Source of the DNA: Epiperipatus broadwayi
Lineage: Eukaryota > Onychophora > Udeonychophora > Euonychophora > Peripatidae
DNA length: 64,000 nt
Reading direction: 5' to 3'
Assembly: GCA_028023455.1 (NCBI GenBank)
Contig: JAQFVV010000012.1
Coordinates: 13,036,364-13,100,363, forward strand
The notes under the pieces are model-generated. The model searched no databases and was not told the origin of the DNA. It saw nothing but the letters and a program-made list of their open reading frames with translations. This document shows positions 1 through 10,892 of the stretch, piece by piece. Made by a program: the position numbers and the translations under genes. Within the stretch, counting starts at the first letter, position 1, and the number at the start of each line of letters is the position of its first letter.

Positions 1-1250
1 AACATATACAGAAAATTATACCTTAAAATTTAACTGGAGTTTTTAAAATTCAATTGCTGCAAACAAAAATAATGATGGAAACCCCTGAATAGGTGACTAA
101 TAGTCATGTGACCATCTTACATGACCATTTATTAACCTTTTAATCATTACACACTTCCATTGATTGTTTTGAATCTGATCTATTGTAATCTAGGGAAGGT
201 TGTCAAATAAAATTTACCTAATTAATATACAATTTTTAAAATAAATCCAATTTTTGTCTAGACAATTTAAGAAAAAATTAATTAAAAAAACTTCCTTACA
301 AACACCAGGATAAAATAAAAATATTATATAATTAAAATTTGTATTACACTTTTAATAAAACAAATACTACAAATAAGATTTAATATATTTATTTATCATT
401 GTTTAAATCTAGACAAGTCTCAGAATAGGTTTTAAAACTATTTTTTAAAATATTTTAAAAATAAATAATGTTAAAATATATTTATTCATCCATTCATCAT
501 TTATTCACCTATTATTTTAAATGTCTACCTTTAATTATTAGCTTTATTAAACTCTCTAATTAAATGAGACTAAAACATTTAACTAGGATATTATATGTTA
601 AAATTAAAATATTATAGCTTCAATTTAAATACCAACAAACCAAAATATTGAGGTTGAATCTGGTTTTTTAGCCTTAAAATTAATACAAGTATTTTGAAAT
701 GATTTAAATGATTAAATAATGACTAACCTAGCATTATTAAACTTAACATGTATTATTTATCATCTACATTACAGCTATTTAAAAATTTAAAGACTTTAGC
801 ATGTTAAACACTTATTTGAATTTAAGACTATTATAATCTAAGCTGTGTAAAATTATTTTATAGCTGTATAATTTTTAAAATACTGATATAGTACCTTTTA
901 TATGCAAAAATTCATAACATTATAAAGTACTAGCAACAATTTATTCATGACAAAATTAAACTATATAAAAATTTTTTTTAGATGTCTTGGCACAAAATTT
1001 GACTTAACATTTAGCTTCTGCCAAAGCTAAAGTTTATAATATGAATATTTATATGATACCATATCATACATGCATTTTCTAAAAAAAAAATAGCTAGAAA
1101 TATGAATTAATTGAGCACAAAAATTTCCAAGTTTCATAAAAATAAAAGAAGTAAGAATTAAAATATACAAAATTAATGTCTAATTTTCACCTCTATATTA
1201 ACTTTATATTTAAATACAAGTATAGTATGTATAGTTAAATTAGATGTAAT
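1..1250. other. AT-rich non-coding DNA, no gene seen
   Basis: There is no ORF of useful length and no exon-like island with a donor/acceptor pair on either strand. The stretch is runs of A/T with short imperfect repeats. It is probably intron or flank of the minus-strand host gene. Confidence 0.6.
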
Positions 1251-1254
1251 TAGA

Positions 1255-1340
1255 GGGAATTTGAACCCAGACTTTCAAGATTCCTTCAATCATCCACTTC
1301 ATCTTATACAAGTGTTACACATGATCACATACATGTGAAA
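1255..1340 (-). mobile_element. tRNA-related SINE fragment (diverged single copy)
   Basis: Read on the minus strand, this matches the arms of the palindromic SINE at 45076-45479: both have a GTGATCA block, then ATAAGATG, then GAAAGTCTG(G/A)GTTCAAA or its variant. The last block resembles the B box of a pol III promoter (GTTCRANNC). The copy has no clear target-site duplication and is diverged. What is visible is the similarity between the two loci. The SINE assignment is inferred from the B-box-like block and the dispersed copies. Confidence 0.5.
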
Positions 1341-1407
1341 AAGATAAATGAACTTCACTATATGTGTTTTGTACTGAACCATATGTACGGAAAATGATGA
1401 TCTAGAC

Positions 1408-1556
1408 CAGCGGTCGGCAACCTTTTAGATATTGCTGACCACTAATATAATTTTTAAAGATGCAAATTAATATGAGCATTGACTATGATATACATATATA
1501 TTTATTTATAATTTTAATTTTAACAAAAAAATAATAATAGTAATATATATTAAAAA
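1408..1556 (-). mobile_element. 3' end of a hAT-type DNA transposon
   Basis: The segment starts with CAGCGGTCGGCAACC, the kind of terminal sequence seen on hAT transposons (CAGNGGT...). On the minus strand it directly follows the stop of a hAT transposase C-terminus, so it would be the element's 3' UTR plus terminal inverted repeat. The partner terminus was not found to the right, so the element looks broken or heavily interrupted. Confidence 0.6.
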
Positions 1557-1748
1557 TTAGTGCAACATTTGCAGCTCTTGGTTTAAAATTATTTTACTAA
1601 TTCTTGGCTCCAATGACGTCATCGCAACACAGAAAGGAGCTTCTATTTCAATCAGAGAGCAATACTTGTTTTTAATAGCTCTTACAGTTGAGAACATTTT
1701 TTCATACAAATAGGTCATTGTGAATGGAATCAGATTTATTAGATACAA
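1557..1748 (-). pseudogene. hAT transposase, C-terminal remnant
   Basis: The 63-residue open stretch contains YEKMFSTVRAIKNKY followed by a block ending MTSLEPRISKI. This matches the C-terminal dimerisation region of hAT-family transposases, where a Cys/Tyr-Glu-x-x-Phe-Ser motif is followed by K-x-K-x-R/C and then a helix with ATS/MTS-x-x-P. Upstream on the minus strand (1750-2330) the frames are closed by stops and nothing convincingly continues the protein, so the catalytic D and D residues and the BED finger are absent. It is a non-functional relic lying about 150 bp from the element terminus at 1408, the usual geometry for a transposase 3' end. Confidence 0.7.
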
Positions 1749-2079
1749 AAATAAAGAAATACTTAAATGATTGTAATATTGAACTTAAAGTACAAAATAA
1801 ATTAGATTATATTACTTAATTTTAATTCATCTCTAAATTTAAATATAATGTGCCCATTAAAGTATCTTTTTGCCATGGATTTATTTTATTTTGGAGTTTC
1901 TCTTATAGGCATCCCATTAACATTTATTTAGAGGTAATGTACACAGTCAAATTTCTCCATTTTGCAATAGAATATTTTCAGAATTCTACACATAAAGAAT
2001 TTATCCATTTTTTCTTTCTTATAATTTTCCTAGTCAGGATAATACATAAAGACAGAGATAATCATGCTCATGGATAGAG

Positions 2080-2341
2080 ACAAGGCTTGCAGCAGATTAC
2101 TTCAACGAGTCTCTGTGTCAGTCTGACCTAAAAATTCAAGAAGAAAATCCAATGTAGGAAATTTACCAATTTTTTAAACTAGAATTACTGAAAAGTAAGA
2201 AAAGAACAAATTAACCATGCTCATGTCTAAAAGTCTTCAAGAAGAAACTGACTTGGAAAAAACTGGAAATTGCAACTGAAAAGGACTCCATAAACAATAA
2301 ATCCAGGGTTAGAAGTAGTTTTGTGTGCATGCTGTATTTTT

Positions 2342-2379
<38 letters not shown>

Positions 2380-3654
2380 TTCATAAAAGTAATAATTTTT
2401 TATAAGAATTGATAATTTAAAATACTTTCATTAAGTTAATGTTTTCAAATTGTGAAATACCTTTTTCCTAAAACCTAGTCAATTTTATCTTCCAAATTAT
2501 GAAATAGCTTTTAGAAAAATTAATTTGTTGTAAAATTTTTTTTTTAAACATGTTTTTCCTTTTTCATTCATTTTCCCTCCTAAAAGAGGGCTAATTATGC
2601 TAAACCAAAGACTATTATCTTTGATTTTGAAAATGTTGTTTATCAAACTCTTAATAATTTTAAAGAATTTAATGAATTAAAAGTTAATCCATGAGTAGAA
2701 ATCAACTGATTGGTTAATATAAATTTTGTGAAAATATATTTTTTGATGAAATGAATGTTTAAAATTTCATACTATCATGTCATTTTTTTTGTTTATTGTT
2801 AATCAATTAGATATTAAGTAATTGTTTAAAAATAATTTTTAGTCTTAGGAATTAGCTTAATGTTCTAGAATTTTTTTATGATCCCAATAAAACTATTTAC
2901 TTATAGTAGGATAAGCCTATGAATTATTTAAGATTATTTATAATGTACTGCTTTATTTATTTATCTCTTGCTCATAGTAATAATTTATAGAGTTCTTGCT
3001 TCCTGAGCTAATTTGTGCAAAACAGTTATATGCGGTAGGAGTTTATGTTTAGTGCAATAGATATCCAAATGATGATAATTCTGAATTGATGCAAAGGGAA
3101 TATCCTTTAAAATCCATGTAGTACATTTTATTTAGTTTGACAATTCTTAGAAATTAAGTTTATAGTTGGCCAGTACATTATAAGTACTAAATGGCCAGAG
3201 CATTGATGATCAACATATTTTAGTATCCGGGCATTATTTTTTTACTGTTGTATTCTTATGGATTAGCACTTAAGTTTGTGCATCCAAATTATAGTTTAAA
3301 AATGTGCCCCAAGTTGACAAGGCTAAATAATTAGTCTGCTCTATAATAGACCCTTTTAAATCCAGTCACCAGATTGACTGATGACTTATTTTTATTGTTA
3401 ATCATTCATGATGATGAATGGTTATTACTTTTGGGTAGTGCTAGTGATTGTATAGTTAGCTGTGCTGATCTCTGAGTGATTTCTCATACTCATTCCTTTT
3501 ATATTAAATTTTATATTTTGTTTTTATTTGGGGATGATGATGAGCTCCCATCTCCTCATAAATGTACCCTAATGTCGTATCTGTTACAAATAGTTACCTG
3601 ATTGTGGGACATTATAACCTCAGATTTTTTTGTATTAATCCCATATTTTCCAGT
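2080..3654. other. AT-rich non-coding DNA
   Basis: No exon or recognisable repeat domain is seen apart from a trinucleotide run at 2343-2375. There are scattered homopolymer tracts and all six frames are closed. Confidence 0.5.
2343..2375. repeat. (TAA)n microsatellite
   Basis: About eleven near-perfect TAA/ATA units lie in a row, flanked by ordinary AT-rich sequence. Confidence 0.9.
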
Positions 3655-3680
3655 GTTACAATATATATATATATTGTAAC
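3655..3680. repeat. 26-bp perfect palindrome, GTTACAATAT...ATATTGTAAC
   Basis: The two halves are exact reverse complements with a TA-repeat centre. The same GTTACAATATAT half occurs at about 7540, and its reverse complement at about 51602 and 51757, so it may be the terminus of a small inverted-repeat family rather than a chance TA run. Confidence 0.6.
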
Positions 3681-3689
3681 CATCAACAT

Positions 3690-4200
3690 TAATCAAGCTT
3701 AATACCTTGATGTCGGAGAACTACTATAATCAAACCTACCTTACTATAACCTAATAGACTGAAGGGACGTACCAATGCCTACCACATTGGCACTAAGAAC
3801 TGTAATAGAATTCTTTATAACCAATGGCTTTAATCATTGGGCAGCCAAGAACTGTACCCATCGATCTAACTGAATGCTCCCATCATTGTGGTGCCCAGAA
3901 TTATAACCAAAAGCGTATCATGACATCTATATTATGCACCAAAGACTATAACCAAAATCTGGAGCAAATTACCACAAACAAAACTAATGATATAACATAA
4001 AATTGTTATGATCTAATCTGGTCGCAACCAGGGTGTACCACGAAGAACTATCATAGTAGTATGTGAAAATACATTAAACAGACTATAAGTATGCAATTTT
4101 ATTATCCTTCGAACCTTAATTTGCGATTTTTCATCGCATGAGACCTTATGGCCGACCATGGACAAAATGGTATAATTTGTGGAATTACTAAAGATTATGA
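3690..4200. repeat. Unassigned repeat-like block of higher GC
   Basis: Base composition rises compared with the surroundings, and a short theme recurs irregularly (AGAACTRTAAYC / AAGACTATAACC) at spacings of roughly 40-70 bp. The region contains GGTCGCAACCAGGGTGTACC-like sequence. A similar string, GGTGTACCCTGGCCGCAACC, occurs near 55808. No coding frame is open. It looks like a degenerate dispersed repeat that I cannot classify. Confidence 0.35.
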
Positions 4201-4889
4201 ATTTTAAAATTACATCTATGATTTTTAATACAAATGCTAGTCTAGGTAAAAGCTTTGCAATAATAAATAAACATGGAATACTTGGGTTCTTTTCTATAAT
4301 TTAATAAATATCAATGAGACTCTTGTTATACTGATGAATGACAATTAAAACATTAAGTAAATACATTTAATCATGTCATTATCTGGTAAATCTGTTTATA
4401 AGTTTATAAAATCAATCAATTTTGTATCATGTACTCGAATCAACTACGCAAAGCTTAAATGATGGAAAAGGTAAATGGGATTTTATTGTACCTTACACAT
4501 CATAAACTACCAAGGACAAAAAGCATTCAAATGTTTTTCTCAAAATATTATTAAACTCTTATATCATGCTGACAATAGTATGTACTTCAATGTATACTCT
4601 ATTCAAGATATATGATTTCTGATTTTATGAATGACAAATAGCAACGGCACAGTAAGTTTAATTATAAATCAATATTTATTTACAAATTTTATGACTAATA
4701 AGTAATTGATGTTTAATGTAATAACTAAATATATAAATAAACAAATAAAATAAATAAATAAATTATAATTCCATTGGCTTCCTTCAATAACATATCATAG
4801 GCACAGTTTTATAAAGCCTAATCATACATTATATTACAATAAATATTACCAAAATCACACTTTTCTTTATGTTTGCCGTAATATCATAT

Positions 4890-5112
4890 AAATATAATTT
4901 ATCCAAACTTCAAACACTTTTAGCAAACTTTATTTGTACATACACCTACGTTTCGACTGACCTGCAAAATTTTTATGGTGTTATTATATAGTTGTTTTTT
5001 TATTTTGTTCATTATATCATAGCTCTGAAGAAGACTGCAGGTCAGTCGAAATGTAGGTGTATGTACAAATAAAGTTTGCTAAAAGTGTTTGAAGTTTGGA
5101 TAAATTATATTT
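4890..5112. mobile_element. 223-bp fold-back element with 77-bp inverted arms
   Basis: Arms 4890-4966 and 5036-5112 are near-perfect reverse complements (few mismatches, for example CGTTTCGAC against GTCGAAATG), separated by a 69-bp spacer. There is no coding capacity. The right arm carries the motif CTGAAGA-A-GACTG...CAGTC-GAAA (5025-5051), which resembles a hammerhead ribozyme core, followed by AATAAAGTTT. The structure fits either a MITE or a head-to-head pair of short retroelement ends. No target-site duplication could be defined with confidence because the flanks are TA-rich. Confidence 0.75.
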
Positions 5113-6814
5113 ACATTATATTACAACTTGATATAATTGATATCTTGAGGAAATTATACAAAAATTCAACATCAACTCATGAAATATCCAATGTCAGTTC
5201 CAGAACCAATAAATCTATACTGTAGACCTATAACAATGTAATAAATAATATTATATTTGTAGGATTTAGCTATAATGCTAATGCTAAATAAAAATGAAAA
5301 TTTAAACTTTAATTCAGATAAAATACTAATTAACAAACAGTTAATTATTATGAGGTAACTTAGATAGAATGTCCTGCTACACTTTATGACTTAACTTATA
5401 AATTATGCTTATAAATGGAAGAAGATGATTTTAGCAGAATAACCAAAATACTTTGCCCAAACTTATATTTATGAAGTAAAATCATATTCCTGTGGATACA
5501 TTCATCTACACATAGGAATTATATAACACTGAGTGCCTTGTGGATTTATACACCATCATAAAGCAATAAATATAATTACACAATTCCGCGGATTAACCAC
5601 CAGCGCAGGAATGAGTATAAAATACAGAAAGTGGCAATTAATTAATCTGCGGATTAACCACCAGCACAGATTAATGCCTTTTAACATTATAAAGCAATAT
5701 TACTATTTACTTCACATTTAAAGTGCAAAAATCATCCTCCTCAGTTATTCTGACCATTCAGAAAACACTAACATTTTAGCAGATGTGGGTTCTTGCATAA
5801 TAAAAAGTGTTTCACTAATCAGGACAACTAATATATTAAATTATCTTGCTTAAAATAAAACATAGCAACAATGTAATATAAGTGACATTAGTATAGGAAT
5901 AGAACTCTGGAAAGACTCACAAGACACTTCATGAGAGGTTGACACATATCATAAATTCATTAGTAATTTTCAAGCTTTTTCGTAAGCGCTATTCCCTTGA
6001 ATAAGTATTTTATTCAATCCCATTAATTTAATTTAAACCTAATAAAATATAACTCATGAACTTCACATACAAGTTCATATAACAATAAAATTAAATTAAT
6101 TCATTCTTACTTAAATACATGAATTCTAGCAAGTGTGCGTGTGACAAATTAAATTGTACAGCATTTTATAATAATAAATATGATCCATGAAATCCATGTA
6201 AAAATGTCTTGAACAATAAATACACAAAGTGATAATTATAATTATAGTTGAATTCCATAAATGTAATTCTATTTATTTGTCTTAGATATTATAAGCACTT
6301 TTAAATTAATGATTTTACATGGCTCCATAAATATAAAACAATTCCAAAAACATGATACGCTGAGTTTAAATGAAAATGTTCTTCATAAGTTATTAAATTC
6401 TACATTTCTATATAAAACTGTTCCAAGTTTATAACATCCAGGCTAATATTTATTTATCCACGTTTAAATTTAGGGATACTAATTAGAGCAAATAATTTAA
6501 TAATTCCAAATTAACAATAAAATTAGAAAGTAGTTTTAGTTAATTATTTGAAGACTGTTTCCATTATTCAAATGGTAAACAAATTAACTAGCAAATACAT
6601 TACTGGCAGTATAAAGTTAAATAAATTAATCAATGCTATATTATTTTAAATTATAAATGGAAATATTAAACCATGTTAATAACTTTAACATTTAACTTTG
6701 ATTTTAAACCTCTTCTTTTCTAAAAAGAAAGTTTTCATATTTAAAAAACTTTTGTAATTAAAATATCTATTTAGTTTTGCCAAATTGTAGAATAATAAAA
6801 TATTCCAAACATAC
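5113..6814. other. AT-rich non-coding DNA with one short direct repeat
   Basis: A 21-bp unit GCGGATTAACCACCAGC followed by (G/A)CAG occurs at 5588 and again at 5649, a spacing of 61 bp, and stands out by its GC content. Otherwise there is no gene, RNA or mobile-element signature. Confidence 0.5.
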
Positions 6815-6943
6815 CGAGATTCTGCAATTAATTCTGCTCTTAAATTTGAAAGCTCCAACATATTTTCAAGTGTAAATATTGGAAAATTATTAGCGATTTG
6901 ATCCACTTGGCTAGCTGACCCGAACACATTTTTAAATTTAGCA
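6815..6943 (-). CDS. Possible exon of a host gene (unidentified)
   Basis: On the minus strand an open frame of 42 codons (containing FGSASQVDQIANNFP and LELSNLRAELIAESR) ends at TCTCG|GTATGT, an acceptable donor. GC is clearly higher than in the flanks. The only acceptor that avoids the upstream in-frame TGA is AATGAAG|T, which has a poor pyrimidine tract. It would need a preceding exon ending in phase 2. The coiled-coil exon at 9449-9517 ends in phase 0, so an intervening exon is missing, or this belongs to another gene or to a decayed element. I do not recognise the protein. The minus strand is supported by the frame and the donor only. Confidence 0.4.
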
Positions 6944-7535
6944 CTTCATTCTATTATTAAATATCACCATTTTATGTTTACATTTGTAGAAAACTTTTTG
7001 GTAAATCCGTTTACTTATTAACTATTTTTAAAAATAAGCTTATCATATTTTACATACATTTTATTCTTACACCATTTTTTTTTCTAACAGCAACCTTATC
7101 GCAGACGACCCCTTTAATCGGCTCTTTTTTTTCCATTGAAACGCATACGTAATTACTATATATTTTTTTAATAATTAAAATTAGTTAAACAAATGGTTTT
7201 TTAATTCAATGAAAATAATTTCTAAGACTATTTTAAACAAATAAAAATTATTATTATTTTCAATCACATTTTACTAAATTTAATGTGTTGTCAATTTTTA
7301 AAAAGTTAAACATATTTTGATACAAATCAGTGGATGGAAAGAAGCAATTTAAATACATTAAAATAACACAGACAATAAGTAAAGCAAAATATTACTTATT
7401 CTCTCTAATAAATTATCTTGAATGCAAGAAAATAATCTGTTCAAAAACGCAAACCAAGGCAATCAAATCACCAAAAAGAAGACAGAGAAATTTTTATACC
7501 AGTTATATCGATCTTTATATTTTATACTAAAATAT

Positions 7536-7740
7536 AAAGTTACAATATATATATATATATGTAATAAATAAAGTTTGATATCTGTATTCCTTTCACAATA
7601 TATGTAATATATTGTAATAGTTGATAAAGACTACAAAGCGTATAGTCGAAAGTACTTCTAAAAGAATATAATTTATGTAAATTGTACTGTATTTTGATAT
7701 ATATATATATTGATTTGTATATTACATATATATATTAAAT
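7536..7740. repeat. TA-repeat tracts around a hammerhead-like motif
   Basis: GTTACAATATATAT and several TA runs surround TTGATAA-A-GACTA...TAGTC-GAAA at 7621-7651. This has the same layout as the motif at 5025-5051: core, an extra A, a 5-bp stem, GAAA. AATAAATAAAGTTT lies about 55 bp upstream. No ORF is present. It may be a retroelement terminus. Confidence 0.4.
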
Positions 7741-7859
7741 TTCACTTATTAGCATAAACTAAGAACAATTAATAAGAAAGTTTATTTCAATATACATTTC
7801 CATACAAGTAAAAAAAAAACATTAATTTAAACAAGATCACCAAATGAAAATCCTAAACC

Positions 7860-8060
7860 AACCAGGCAATCACTAAAAAAATTCAAAATTTAAATAATTC
7901 ACTTGATCATGTAAAAACAGTAGCAACTGCCTCAAAACAGTCATGCCATCTAGTGTAAGCCATAGTAGTCAATGGACATTAGCATCAAAATCCCTATCTA
8001 CTGCCCACTCATCCAATATCACCAAGAACCATCTTTTACATTTTTTGATTACCTAAAAAG
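7860..8060. repeat. Unclassified repeat-like segment
   Basis: A segment with GC above the local average (around CCACTCATCCAATATCACCAAG and GCCATAGTAGTCAATGG) and no open frame on either strand. It reads like a worn dispersed repeat. No partner copy is visible in this window, so the call is weak. The sequence from 8061 to 9440 is plain AT-rich intron with no feature. Confidence 0.25.
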
Positions 8061-9448
8061 CTATGAGCCCAAACTGAAAACACAAATAATGTTTTCAATC
8101 CAAGCTAATTTGTTTGTATAGTCATATACATCTAAATCCACTTTAGTATCTATATATTTTGTCATCTTTGATCTTTAAGAAATAGTGAACATGCGATGTT
8201 TTAGTGGTTTTTATGTAGCATATTTATAGACACTCACTGTCCAGTTTTTATGCTTGTGATATTTCCAAATCATAGCATTCATATCAAAAATGATGCTTTG
8301 AAATGATATCTCAAGCATGAATGTCTAGAGATCAATTTTGAAACACTAAGCATTCCATAAGTTTTGAATCCAACTATCCTGCTAATTATCAATTATTTGA
8401 CTCATTTTAAATTAAGACAGATCTGTTATTTCTTCTCACATACTTAAGTAAACTCATGTCAACTTATTTCTAGATATCCCTTATATTTTACTTATCTCTA
8501 GCTATAAAAAAATTAGAAAATATATTTAATTTAATATTACATCATCAAGAATTTGAATTATTTTTCATTGTTGCTATCATTAAAAAATAGGATGATAAGA
8601 TATTATCAAAATTAATTATAAGGTTCTAAAATATTAAGATATAAACAATAAATCTAAGCTTAGTCATATGTTCAACAATTAGATAAAGATATTATTAAAA
8701 AGATTTTTGGTTAATTTAGAAGTCCAACGTAGATCTTCAATTTAAATTTAATTTGATAGCTGATCTAAAAATGTTTGAATGTTAAAATTCTCAACATTTA
8801 GACAGCTAATCAGAAATTGTAATTAATTTTAAATCTAAAATCAGTACCTTAAAAAAATAATTTATCAAAATTAGTATCACTAGCTCTGTCTAACAACATA
8901 TTTTATTTTTTTTCTGAAAGTTTCTCCAAAATTCATAAAATCAGAAAAGTTATTGGGGGAAGGAGGGGGGAGAGAGTAAAATAAAAAGAATTTATTTAAA
9001 GTAAAATAAGTCCTAGGCAATAAGTGATGTAGGCAGCACCATTTATAATACTGCACTTATTTAATGTCTTAATGAATCAAACAAAATTACTGTGGATAAA
9101 AATTAGATTAGGCTTAAACTATAAAATTATTTTAAATTGTTAATTGTGATAAAAAAAATATCAGCTTATAAAATGTAATAACATTATATGTAATCAGGTA
9201 TCAAAAAGCATTAGATTTTAAAAAGTCATCATATGGATCTAAGAATAAAATTATTATTTTGTATTAAATATTAATCTAGATACAAGATTCTAATTGAAAA
9301 TTATTTTTTACAAAAAGTAAATCAATTTTCATGACAAGAAATGAATAAATAAATTAAAATGCTTGTAAAATCTATTAATTTTGTAAATCAAATTCCATTG
9401 AAATAGAATTTTGGTGTCTATGTAATCATGAAATGATAACTAGCTTAC

Positions 9449-9517
9449 CTGTGTTTCTAATTCGAATTTAATTCTTTCCAGTTCAGATTTTGGAATATAA
9501 TTTTGTTCAACATATGC
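9449..9517 (-). CDS. Host coiled-coil gene, exon (most 3' of the confident set)
   Basis: A 23-codon exon with acceptor TCTCTTAG|GCA and donor ACACAG|GTAAGC. It starts and ends in phase 0. The residues include QNYIPKSELERIKFELETQ, a charged heptad-like segment. It follows the exon at 9795-9854 in phase, across a 277-bp intron. The gene continues downstream (lower coordinates), but no next exon joins cleanly in phase. The family is not recognised. The composition fits a long coiled-coil protein of the centrosomal, ciliary or cytoskeletal type, which is inference only. Confidence 0.75.
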
Positions 9518-9794
9518 CTAAGAGAAAAGAGCCTATATATAAATATATGCAAGTGCATAATTTAAAAATTAAGGATAAAAAATATTCACACTAAACATTA
9601 TCACCAGCACTGTCAAGAAAACATTTTCATTACATTATTAGATAATACTTGTTGAAGGTATTCCTCATTACATATAAAAATATTATACAAATACACTTAT
9701 CCAAGTATTAAATATTAAATTTATAAAAACATTTAAAATATATAAAAGAAATAAATTAGAAAATTCATTTCTATTAATTAAGTTCTGAACTAAC

Positions 9795-9854
9795 CTTGTA
9801 CAGAGAAAATTCATCTTCAACTTTTTGTTTATTCCATTGCACTTTTCCAATATT
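9795..9854 (-). CDS. Host coiled-coil gene, exon
   Basis: A 20-codon exon (NIGKVQWNKQKVEDEFSLYK) between acceptor AATTTAG|AAT and donor TACAAG|GTTAGT, phase 0 at both ends. It joins in frame to the 29-bp exon at 22133-22161 upstream, across an intron of about 12.3 kb that contains a 1.08-kb TIR element, a fold-back and LTR element A. It joins the 9449-9517 exon downstream. The sequence is highly charged with no stop in the chosen frame. Confidence 0.75.
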
Positions 9855-10149
9855 CTAAATTATATGGGTAAACACATATATTAGGAAATGGTATTGCTCT
9901 TTTTAATAAAAAGTTTTCATGATAAAAAAATAACTAAATAAACTTAATTATAAATTAAATAAATTAAAAAAAATAGAATATGCTTAAATTTTGAGCAAAA
10001 ATTTCAAAGAAAACTAATAAAATTTAAAACAATTAAATCAATTTATTAAAGGTGTTTTTTCTAAATGCTTTCATTTAAGTTACAATATCTGTTTGTTTGT
10101 TTATATGTTTGTTTGTAAAATATTGTAATCACTTTTACTACTTAAGTTA

Positions 10150-10745
10150 AAATAAAATTTTAAAATTGAGGTTTGGCAGATTTAAATTCAATATAATTGT
10201 TTCAAATTTGATACAAAAGCAAAAAATACCAGTTAAAGCAATATGGGACTATAATATTTTAAGTAAGTAATCTAATTTCTTAGATCTGAACCGTGAGAAG
10301 AAAAATTTTGATATCAAATTCACAATTGCTTTTTAGAACTTTAATATTTTTTAAGTAAGGCTTGCAAGAAAATGGTAGAGAGATTATTTCTTTTGGTTTA
10401 AATTTGAAGTCATTATAACATTTTAAAATTGAGGTTTAGTATATTTAAATTCAATATAATTTGTTGAAATTTTGTCTTTTCTTAAAAATCACTACCAAAG
10501 TGATAAGGCACCATAATATTTTAGGTATGTGACTTAGTTTTTTTTAAAATCATTACCAAAGTAATAGGGAACCATAATACTTTAGGTATGTGACCTAGTC
10601 TCCTTGATCTAAACCGGTGAATGGAAGTATTTTGAATATTTTGATATCAAACTTAAAAACTGTTCTTACGAATTCAATACATTTTAAGTAAGGTGGGCAA
10701 TATTCTTGGTTTCATTTGTAAGTCTGATTTCAGTTAGAATAAAAA
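10150..10745. repeat. Diverged tandem repeat, about 280-bp unit, two copies
   Basis: TTTTAAAATTGAGGTTT...TTTAAATTCAATATAAT occurs at about 10157 and again at about 10422. Each is followed by ACCATAATATTTTA or a similar block, a TGATCTRAACCGTGA-like block, TTTTGATATCAAA and TTTTAAGTAAGG. Inside the second copy a smaller unit (AAAATCAYTACCAAAGT...TTTAGGTATGTGAC) is itself duplicated with a period of about 61 bp. There is no coding potential. It could be the remains of a satellite-like array or of a mobile element. Confidence 0.6.
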
Positions 10746-10892
10746 AGTTAGTTTACAATATAGTTTGTTAACCTTTTTTAAAAATTTTTTTTTTCCACAT
10801 AAAAAAATAACACTTTTCAACAGAAAAGTAAGTTATTTAATGCATTACTATACATATATATATAATTATGAACACATACTAAATATGATATA

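Noticed and set aside
1850-2077. 75-codon plus-strand open frame
   Set aside because: Phe- and Ile-rich translation of AT-rich DNA, overlapping the hAT relic region, with no motif, splice sites or codon signal.
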